Source: VGKP01 sp964578345
GTDB taxonomy: Archaea > Nanobdellota > Nanobdellia > Pacearchaeales > GW2011-AR1
DNA: 10,670 bases
Direction of reading: 5' to 3'
Assembly (NCBI GenBank): GCA_964578345.1
Contig: CAZOCP010000021.1
Location: forward strand, 1-10,670
Made by a program: the position numbers and the translations under genes. Shown piece after piece: positions 5,834 to 10,670 of the stretch (positions are counted from its first letter, which is position 1; each line of letters starts with the position of its first letter). The notes beneath the pieces were generated by a model that had not been told where the DNA came from, ran no database searches, and worked only from the letters and a program-made list of their open reading frames with translations.

Positions 5834-6649
5834 CTATAAAAATTTTTCAATTCTTTCAGCAATCTCTCCATATTTTTTTGGGAGAATAGCTATAATTTTT
5901 TCAATTTCTGCTCGCGACATAGGGGCCGCCCCCGTTTTCTGGCAGGAATTAATCATATACTGCCCATTCCATTTAGATACACCAAAAACAATTCTAACAT
6001 CGCATGCTTCTTCTTCTTCGCGCGTAGGATCCAATATCAGAGCATCTCCTAATTTATAAAACGTAATAGTTATAGGAAGCATATCTTTTACAACAGGGAG
6101 TTTCTTATTCGTTTTTTTCTCATAATCTATTTTTCCTTCTTCATTCAATTCAGGAAAAATTGTGCTCTTAAGTGCAGCAGTAGCAGCCAGAGTTGCAGCA
6201 TCAATTAAATTTCCATCATCGTTAATAGGATAAATATCTATTATTACAGTCCACACTTTCTCTTTTTCTTTAATAACTAGCTTATTTAATTCAATAACTC
6301 CTGATTCTCTAATAATTCTGTCTACTAATCTAGGCAGCTCAATAGCATAAAAGTCGGGAGGGCCCATCTCAAATCTTGGAGATGCAAGCGGCAGTAAATC
6401 CCCAGACACCATTAAGTTTCCTTTATCAGGAGAATCAGGATAAGGCTCTCCAACCTGTAGTTTTACTCCTACAATAACTTCGGTTTTTCCTAAAATCACT
6501 CTGGCAGAACCCTCAGCTTTATTAGAAACATCAAAACTTACTTGCAAGGGTCTATACTCTATTAATTCACGCCCATCAAATCTAATTCCAGATTCAAATA
6601 TTTTTTTTAAAGTTGTAATTGTCAGATTAGAAACTTCCATAGAGCTCAT
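5834..6649 (-). CDS. rrp42: Exosome complex subunit Rrp42
   Basis: This 271-residue RNase PH-fold protein is the non-catalytic partner of Rrp41 in the hexameric ring of the archaeal exosome, which degrades and tails RNA 3'-5'. It shows the Rrp42 pattern: IRFDGRELIEYRPL (about 22-35), GSARVILGKTEVIVGVKLQVGEPYPD (about 47-72), GNLMVSGDLLPLASPRFEMGPP, then a second half with DDGNLIDAATLAATAAL and DPTREEEEACDVRI. Its length is normal for the family. The start is supported by a perfect Shine-Dalgarno sequence nine bases upstream and by an ATGA overlap with the end of rrp41; a Met at residue 4 is a less likely start. It needs Rrp41 for activity, since the phosphorolytic Asp lies in that subunit. 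Confidence 0.95.
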   Translation of the reverse strand: MSSMEVSNLTITTLKKIFESGIRFDGRELIEYRPLQVSFDVSNKAEGSARVILGKTEVIVGVKLQVGEPYPDSPDKGNLMVSGDLLPLASPRFEMGPPDFYAIELPRLVDRIIRESGVIELNKLVIKEKEKVWTVIIDIYPINDDGNLIDAATLAATAALKSTIFPELNEEGKIDYEKKTNKKLPVVKDMLPITITFYKLGDALILDPTREEEEACDVRIVFGVSKWNGQYMINSCQKTGAAPMSRAEIEKIIAILPKKYGEIAERIEKFL

Positions 6650-7344
6650 TTTTCAATAACCTCCTTCAATGCTTTTTTCTGCAATTCATAAATTTGAATG
6701 CATGCTTTATCAGCAAGATCCAACGCTTCAAGTATTCGCTCTGGCTGGATTTTTCCGTCTAATTGCATTAAGGTGTACATATCACTGTTTGCTATTTTCG
6801 CTATTGGAAGATCAGTCGGCCCCTCACCACCTTCAAAATCTTCTTCAGACTTATCTAAGTCGACAATTAGATCTTTATCTTGTTTGCCTACTGCTACAGA
6901 GCATACCAAATTTTTCATAGGAATCCCAGCATGGGCCAACGCCAATGAAGCAGCATTTATCCCTGCTGTTCTAGTTCCAGCATCAGCCTGAATAATATAT
7001 ATTTGCACATCAACAACCGTATTTGGAAATTCTTTCAGATCTATTACTGGAGATAATGCAAATTCAGTCATCTTAGATATCTCTTGAGAACGGCGCGAAG
7101 GCCCGGGTCTCTTTCTATCACTGACTGAAAAACTCAATAAATCATAGTTTACACGCAGAATTCCTTTTACAGGGTCCTGCATATGTTGCGGATGCAGTTT
7201 TCTAGGTCCATATACGGCTGCTATTGCAACAGTACTCCCAAATGTAAACATAGCTGAACCATCAGCATTAGGCACTACTCCAACTTTAGCGGTCATTTTT
7301 CTAAGCTCATGCGCTTCCCTTCCCGAAGATCTTTTTAATGTCAT
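6646..7344 (-). CDS. rrp41: Exosome complex subunit Rrp41 (catalytic)
   Basis: This 232-residue catalytic RNase PH-type subunit performs phosphorolytic 3'-5' RNA degradation and the reverse tailing reaction. Visible landmarks are MTAKVGVVPNADGSAMFTFG (17-36), the RNA/phosphate-contact region RPGPSRRSQEIS (79-90), QADAGTRTAGINAASLALAHAGI (about 119-141), and the probable catalytic D178 in GPTDLPIAK. A short Glu/Gly-rich insertion (EDFEGGEG, 168-175) precedes that Asp and makes the loop longer than in most relatives. The gene begins immediately after the rrp4 stop with no spacer. GAGGAG on the minus strand, seven bases before the ATG, can serve as a ribosome binding site. It overlaps rrp42 by four bases, so the subunits are made together. 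Confidence 0.96.
   Translation of the reverse strand: MTLKRSSGREAHELRKMTAKVGVVPNADGSAMFTFGSTVAIAAVYGPRKLHPQHMQDPVKGILRVNYDLLSFSVSDRKRPGPSRRSQEISKMTEFALSPVIDLKEFPNTVVDVQIYIIQADAGTRTAGINAASLALAHAGIPMKNLVCSVAVGKQDKDLIVDLDKSEEDFEGGEGPTDLPIAKIANSDMYTLMQLDGKIQPERILEALDLADKACIQIYELQKKALKEVIEK
6659..6666 (-). promoter_or_regulatory. Perfect Shine-Dalgarno sequence of rrp42
   Basis: AAGGAGGT on the minus strand lies nine bases before the rrp42 ATG at 6649, inside the end of rrp41. It decides the start over the Met three codons later. It also shows that internal operon genes here can use 16S rRNA pairing, whereas the first genes look leaderless. Confidence 0.75.
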
Positions 7345-8067
7345 TTACTGCTCCTCAAACCATCCTTCTATTTTTTCAGTTAAGCCTTCAATATAAGCTT
7401 TCTCTGTAACAAATTCAATAGCTTTGCGGGCAAGAATCTCCGATTTTATATCTTTTCCCTGCACCCAAATCCATCCATTTTGTCCTACAGTAATATCACA
7501 CCCGCTTTTATCTTTAATTAGATTAATCATACTTCCATCTCTTCCAATAATCCTGGGCACTCTGTTCGGGCCGACATGAAAAATAAATCCTCCTTCAAGT
7601 TTGCCCAGACCCTTTCCCTTCAATGTTAAATCTATTCCTCTTCCATTTATAGACCATATCTTAGCAGAAACAACATCCCCAATTGCCAAAAACTGGTTCA
7701 TCTCGCTCTTATTTATAAATCTAGGAGATTCATCTATTGGAAGAAAGCCAGAGGCAGCAGAATCAATATCCACTATCCAGCCGTTAAATGTAATATTTAT
7801 TACTCTTCCTAATATTACATTATTTCTGCGCGGAATAAATGCTCCCGTTAAAGCAATGACTTTAACTACTCTTCCTGCTTCTTCAGCAAGCCCAAATCTG
7901 CCAGCAACAACATTTTTTCCTTCTCTTCTTGCTCCTTCTCCAGGAAGATAATCTTCACCAGATACAATGACTTCTCCAGGTACAACAATCTTTCGTTTTT
8001 TTATTTCTGCATTATCAGAATATTCACTCGATTCGGCTTCGTGTGCCTCATTAACAAATTTTTTCAT
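7345..8067 (-). CDS. rrp4: Exosome RNA-binding cap subunit Rrp4
   Basis: Rrp4 forms the trimeric cap on the Rrp41/Rrp42 ring and feeds RNA into the channel. The 240 residues comprise an N-terminal domain (KIVVPGEVIVSG about 26-37, GRFGL 56-60), an S1 domain (about 83-152, with VILGRVINI and GFLPIDES), and a KH domain whose GxxG loop is GRDG in RIIGRDGSMINLI (173-184). The first 25 residues (MKKFVNEAHEAESSEY onward) are an acidic extension before the usual family start near KIVVPGE. No alternative Met exists until residue 123, so the extension is either real or a near-cognate start is used. A TATA-like box about 90 bases upstream suggests an own promoter with a 60-65 base leader. The stop abuts the rrp41 start. 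Confidence 0.95.
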   Translation of the reverse strand: MKKFVNEAHEAESSEYSDNAEIKKRKIVVPGEVIVSGEDYLPGEGARREGKNVVAGRFGLAEEAGRVVKVIALTGAFIPRRNNVILGRVINITFNGWIVDIDSAASGFLPIDESPRFINKSEMNQFLAIGDVVSAKIWSINGRGIDLTLKGKGLGKLEGGFIFHVGPNRVPRIIGRDGSMINLIKDKSGCDITVGQNGWIWVQGKDIKSEILARKAIEFVTEKAYIEGLTEKIEGWFEEQ

Positions 8068-8153
8068 TTAACAACAATAAAACTAAAATAGCAGTTAATC
8101 TAATTTTCTGCCATTTGTTTCTTAGGGTTTACCTTTCCCTATATAAAAAAAGG

Positions 8154-8162
8154 TTTAAAAGC
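8154..8162 (-). promoter_or_regulatory. Probable promoter of the rrp4-rrp41-rrp42-rpoK operon
   Basis: In the 154-bp gap between the GNAT gene and rrp4, the minus strand reads GCTTTTAAACC, the best TATA-like match. A start about 25 bases on would leave a leader of roughly 60-65 nt, unlike the leaderless genes nearby. TATTTTAG near 8082-8089 is a weaker, closer alternative. Nothing else recognisable is present in this gap. Confidence 0.4.
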
Positions 8163-8221
8163 TTTTCGGCTATGGGTTTTATTAAGTTCATGACCTAAAT
8201 TCAGTATTAAGAGGCACGGCT

Positions 8222-8749
8222 TTACCATCTTACTCTCAATTCTAAGCCGGACATCTCTACTCTTTTAGCTAATTTTTCACCTTCTTTGGAATATCTCCAA
8301 TAAAATAAGGTTGGCTTACTTCTTAGATTATGCGTTACATAATTTATAGCTTTCACAAAGGCGGCGGTAGCTAAACCCTTTCCCCTAAACTCTTCTTTAA
8401 CAATAGAGGCACATAAATAAATTGTTTCTGGAACACCATCTAATTTCATTTTCTTAATCCCTTCAAATAATGTTGCCTCATCTATCTTCTTTGTAACAAA
8501 ATCTTCCATTAATCTTTTATTACATGGCAACATAAAAACGTAACCTATTATCTCTCCATTGTTTCTTATAATATTTAGATATCCTCTTGCATTTTTATAA
8601 ATCCAATCTCTATTCTGTGGAGTTGTGGCCATTTGACTCGGATCTTTTTCAGTTCCAAAGTATTCTTCAGTAATTCTACTTGTTTCATCTAAATCTTCTC
8701 TGCTTATTTTTCCTTCATCTGACGAGAAAGAAATATTATTCTTGGGCAT
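8222..8749 (-). CDS. GNAT-family N-acetyltransferase
   Basis: This 175-residue protein probably transfers an acetyl group from acetyl-CoA to an amine on an unknown substrate. The GNAT acetyl-CoA signature, motif A, is visible as LCASIVKEEFRGKGLATAAF (112-131), with R122-G-K-G-L-A forming the pyrophosphate-binding loop. GEIIGYVFMLP (65-75) is the preceding beta-hairpin pair, and the C-terminal LFYWRYSKEGEKLAKRVEMSG (about 148-168) fits the last strand and helix. The N-terminal 50 residues are hydrophilic and not diagnostic. It starts 18 bp after the SBDS stop, so it is probably in the SBDS transcript, and interrupts the common SBDS-rrp4 adjacency. Modification of a ribosomal or translation protein is a context guess only. 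Confidence 0.85.
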   Translation of the reverse strand: MPKNNISFSSDEGKISREDLDETSRITEEYFGTEKDPSQMATTPQNRDWIYKNARGYLNIIRNNGEIIGYVFMLPCNKRLMEDFVTKKIDEATLFEGIKKMKLDGVPETIYLCASIVKEEFRGKGLATAAFVKAINYVTHNLRSKPTLFYWRYSKEGEKLAKRVEMSGLELRVRW

Positions 8750-8767
8750 ATTTATCTCAATTTTTCC

Positions 8768-9442
8768 TCAATCCATATCCTCACTTTGTACAGCACCATG
8801 CGTTATCGAATTTAGCTTATCATAGAAATCAATCTGCATGCCTGCCGGAATGTTTAGAATTACCCACAAAGAGCCATTTGCTAGCCATTCCTCACTCTCT
8901 TTGTATTCTTTCAATAAGCCGTAAACTTGCCCTATAACTCTCGCAGGGATGATTAATTTAATGCGCTTGGTCTCAAGTTTTATGGGAATTATTTTTTTAA
9001 GAGCATCAACTGCAATAGAAACCTGCTGTTCAGCACTTCTGCTGTCTAAATGATAATGCACTTCTTCCAATGCTCTTTTGATTCTCTCTTCAGTATAGGG
9101 CCGGCCATGCTGGTCGACAGCATTTTTAATTATTAAATTTATTAACTGTTTAATTTTCTGCTCTTTTTCAGCATTTCTAAATTCCTGGGTTTTCTGCACT
9201 TCTCCAGACAAAATTATTTTTTTTGCAATCTCATACACCTCTAAATTTCCAAAAGCCTCAATTAAGTCCGTTTTTGCGGCAGTTGTTCCTTTTTTTAAAT
9301 CATGATAAACATTAGAATGCGGTGATTGAAGAGCCAGCTTTATATCTCCTTTTCCAGATTTGACTTTCAAAGCCTCATCTAAATCTACAAGTATCTCATA
9401 GTGCTTGCCCTTTATTTTAATTCTTGCTTCTACATTCGGCAT
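8768..9442 (-). CDS. sbds: Ribosome maturation factor SBDS/Sdo1
   Basis: SBDS binds the large ribosomal subunit and, with EF-2-like GTPases, helps release the anti-association factor aIF6. The 224-residue length and domain order match the archaeal family. An N-terminal FYSH domain (about 1-85) carries KGKHYEILVD and LEVYEIAKKIILSGEVQKT. A middle helical domain (about 90-150) has QLINLIIKNAVD and GRPYTEERIKRALEE. A C-terminal ferredoxin-like domain (about 155-215) has IKLIIPARVIGQVYGLL and PAGMQIDFYDKL. The ATG is about 25 bases from CTTTATATAATA, implying a leaderless mRNA. It heads the minus-strand cluster with the GNAT and exosome genes, the typical archaeal neighbourhood of SBDS. Confidence 0.96.
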   Translation of the reverse strand: MPNVEARIKIKGKHYEILVDLDEALKVKSGKGDIKLALQSPHSNVYHDLKKGTTAAKTDLIEAFGNLEVYEIAKKIILSGEVQKTQEFRNAEKEQKIKQLINLIIKNAVDQHGRPYTEERIKRALEEVHYHLDSRSAEQQVSIAVDALKKIIPIKLETKRIKLIIPARVIGQVYGLLKEYKESEEWLANGSLWVILNIPAGMQIDFYDKLNSITHGAVQSEDMD

Positions 9443-9460
9443 TTTTATTTAAGATAAAGA

Positions 9461-9472
9461 TATTATATAAAG
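9461..9472 (-). promoter_or_regulatory. TATA box of the SBDS gene
   Basis: CTTTATATAATA on the minus strand is centred about 25 bases before the SBDS ATG at 9442, the strongest TATA-like sequence in this divergent region. Confidence 0.55.
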
Positions 9473-9493
9473 ATTTTTGTTTTACAATCTTTA

Positions 9494-9592
9494 GAATATA
9501 GTGGTGGACTGAAATAACTTACCACGAATATCACTATATTCGCAGGACTCAAATGGAATGGTTAAATATTTGAGTCCTGCGCTATAATATAG
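9494..9592. repeat. Tandem inverted repeats (hairpin cluster)
   Basis: Three inverted repeats stand end to end between the divergent SBDS and HD-domain genes. The first pairs GAATATAGTG (9494-9503) with CACTATATTC (9532-9541), with GTGG/CCAC (9504-9507/9522-9525) able to extend it inside. The second is a perfect 14-bp stem, CGCAGGACTCAAAT (9541-9554) with its complement at 9568-9581, and a 13-base loop. The third is CTATA-A-TATAG (9582-9592). CGAATAT (9525-9531) can alternatively pair with ATATTCG (9536-9542), which excludes the first stem. The cluster lies upstream of the HD gene's likely TATA box, so it is probably not its leader. It may be a small RNA, a protein-binding site or a mobile-element remnant. 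Confidence 0.6.
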
Positions 9593-9602
9593 ATTAAACA
9601 AC

Positions 9603-9613
9603 ATAAAAGCTTA
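9603..9613 (+). promoter_or_regulatory. TATA box of the HD-domain gene
   Basis: ATAAAAGCTTA lies about 30 bases before the ATG at 9639, consistent with a leaderless or very short-leader transcript. CTATAATATAG at 9582-9592 is a second candidate and would give a leader of about 25 nt. Confidence 0.4.
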
Positions 9614-9638
9614 TTAATTTATTTTTTCCTTCTTTCTC

Positions 9639-10616
9639 ATGATTATTAAAGATAAAATATGGGGAAGATGGGAAATAAAAGAAGAGGTTTTGGAAGAACT
9701 AATTTTTTCTCCATCCCTAAAAAGACTTGATAAAATAGCCCAATACGGGATGAAATACAATCTTTATCCTTTGCCCGGCTTTACTAGATATGAACATTCA
9801 ATAGGTGTAATGCTTATTTTGAGAAAATTAGACGCGCCCATACAAGAGCAAATATCAGGTCTTTTGCACGACGTGTCACACACCGCTTTTTCTCATCTTA
9901 TTGATTGGGTTTTAGGGGACAGAAGCAAAGAGGACTATCAAGATAACCGTCACGAAGAGCACGTAAGAAATTCTGAGATACCAAAAATTTTAGAAAAACA
10001 TCACTTCAACCTCGAAGACACAATAAGATATGATAAATATTCTTTAATAGAAAGAGAAGCTCCGCATTTATGTGCAGATAGATTAGATTATGGAATAAGG
10101 GAATTTTTTTATTGGGCCGCCCCAGATTGTGTGAAAACTTTATCTGAAAGCTTGATTAATAAAGATGGAAGAATAGTTTTCTCATCAAAAAACAATGCAG
10201 AAATATTTGCTTATAATTATATGAAACTGCAGAGAGAGCATTGGGGAGGAGCCGAATGGACACTAAGATGGCAGCTATTTTCAGATGCTCTGAAAATAGC
10301 TTTAGAAAAAAGCATTATTTCCTTGGATGATTTTTCAAAATACGATGATTATATAATCGAAAAATTAAAAAAAAGCGGAGATAGAAAAATTATAGAGACA
10401 ATAAACAGGCTTTCTGGAAAATTGAATTTTGAGATTATCGAGGATGATCAAATAAGCGCACAATATCATCTACAAAAGAAATTTAGATATACCGACCCAG
10501 AGTATATAGAAAATGGATCAGTTAAAAGACTTACTGATGAGTCTGAGGAATATAGAAAATTTCTAGGTGAGCAGTTGAGATTAAACAAGAAAGGAATCTT
10601 CTTAAACTTACTGTAG
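9639..10616 (+). CDS. HD-domain phosphohydrolase (dGTPase/SAMHD1-like superfamily)
   Basis: This 325-residue protein belongs to the metal-dependent HD superfamily. The ligands are visible: H53 in TRYEHSIGV, the H77-D78 pair in GLLHDVSHTAFSH, and D147 in CADRLDYGIR. The extra H81 and H86 of HDVSHTAFSH are typical of the dNTPase-like branch that includes dGTPases and SAMHD1. The opening WGRWEIKEEVLEELIFSPSLKRLDKIAQ also fits that branch, where the RL/RLxxI region precedes the HD core. Such enzymes hydrolyse dNTPs or other nucleotides, and some act in antiviral defence, but the substrate cannot be read from the sequence. No membrane segment or fused domain is seen. It stands alone with its own promoter, and a perfect palindrome follows its stop by 10 bases. 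Confidence 0.88.
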   Translation: MIIKDKIWGRWEIKEEVLEELIFSPSLKRLDKIAQYGMKYNLYPLPGFTRYEHSIGVMLILRKLDAPIQEQISGLLHDVSHTAFSHLIDWVLGDRSKEDYQDNRHEEHVRNSEIPKILEKHHFNLEDTIRYDKYSLIEREAPHLCADRLDYGIREFFYWAAPDCVKTLSESLINKDGRIVFSSKNNAEIFAYNYMKLQREHWGGAEWTLRWQLFSDALKIALEKSIISLDDFSKYDDYIIEKLKKSGDRKIIETINRLSGKLNFEIIEDDQISAQYHLQKKFRYTDPEYIENGSVKRLTDESEEYRKFLGEQLRLNKKGIFLNLL

Positions 10617-10626
10617 TGTGCACGCA

Positions 10627-10642
10627 GGTGACATATGTCACC
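10627..10642. repeat. Perfect 16-bp palindrome downstream of the HD gene
   Basis: GGTGACATATGTCACC is a perfect palindrome 10 bases after the HD gene's stop. It could be an operator for a dimeric regulator of the next gene beyond the window or part of a termination structure. It lacks a following T tract, so a bacterial-type terminator is unlikely. CTAAA/TTTAG (10645-10658) forms a weaker repeat right after it. Confidence 0.5.
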
Positions 10643-10670
10643 ATCTAAAATAATTTAGTAAAGTCGAAAT

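Noticed and set aside
5833..5871. Upstream ATG of rpoK at 5871, adding 13 residues
   Set aside because: The extension overlaps rrp42 coding sequence, has no ribosome binding site and lies outside the RpoK core; the ATG at 5832 one base after the rrp42 stop is the better start.
9542..9580. A tRNA-like T arm (GCAGGACTCAAAT with its complement)
   Set aside because: The loop is 13 bases, there is no acceptor or anticodon arm around it, and the stem is too long; it is a simple inverted repeat.

Overview
The window is archaeal and comes from a small-genome, AT-rich lineage, most likely DPANN (Woesearchaeota/Pacearchaeota/Nanoarchaeota-like; the exact phylum is inference). Support: an archaeal-type primase, PCNA, a class II tRNA-Leu without an encoded CCA, the Rrp4/Rrp41/Rrp42 exosome genes, RpoK and an archaeal SBDS protein. 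Genes are tightly packed. Several first genes have a TATA-like box about 25 bases before the start codon, which implies leaderless transcripts. The primase appears to be a PriS-PriL fusion, an arrangement known from nanoarchaeal lineages.

Layout: bases 1-127 are a GC-richer, hairpin-rich stretch that looks like the 3' part of a structured RNA I cannot name. A fused primase (minus) and PCNA (plus) diverge from a shared 101-bp promoter region. tRNA-Leu(CAA) (minus) converges on PCNA. A three-gene plus-strand cassette follows (2745-5227): a protein with a WH...HH motif and a Cys/Ser-rich tail, a stand-alone C39-like cysteine peptidase, and a GT4-type glycosyltransferase. The spacers are only 18 and 17 bp and one promoter is visible, so they are probably co-transcribed. 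A possible 52-codon minus-strand gene lies just beyond.

From 9442 down to 5464 runs a minus-strand housekeeping block: SBDS, a GNAT acetyltransferase, rrp4, rrp41, rrp42 and rpoK. It links ribosome maturation, 3'-5' RNA degradation and RNA polymerase assembly. The three exosome genes abut or overlap by 4 bp and are clearly one operon; rpoK follows one base after rrp42. The GNAT gene sits between SBDS and rrp4, which are commonly adjacent in archaea. At the right end, a region with tandem inverted repeats precedes an HD-domain phosphohydrolase gene (plus), and a perfect 16-bp palindrome follows it.

The best candidate for an undescribed system is the 2745-5227 cassette. Its Cys-tailed protein, C39-like protease and glycosyltransferase recall peptide-natural-product (RiPP, glycocin-like) loci, but no transporter is in view and the assignment is inference. 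The second notable item is the primase: its C-terminal region keeps the PriL-like scaffold but has no cysteines at the places where iron-sulfur ligands would be expected.
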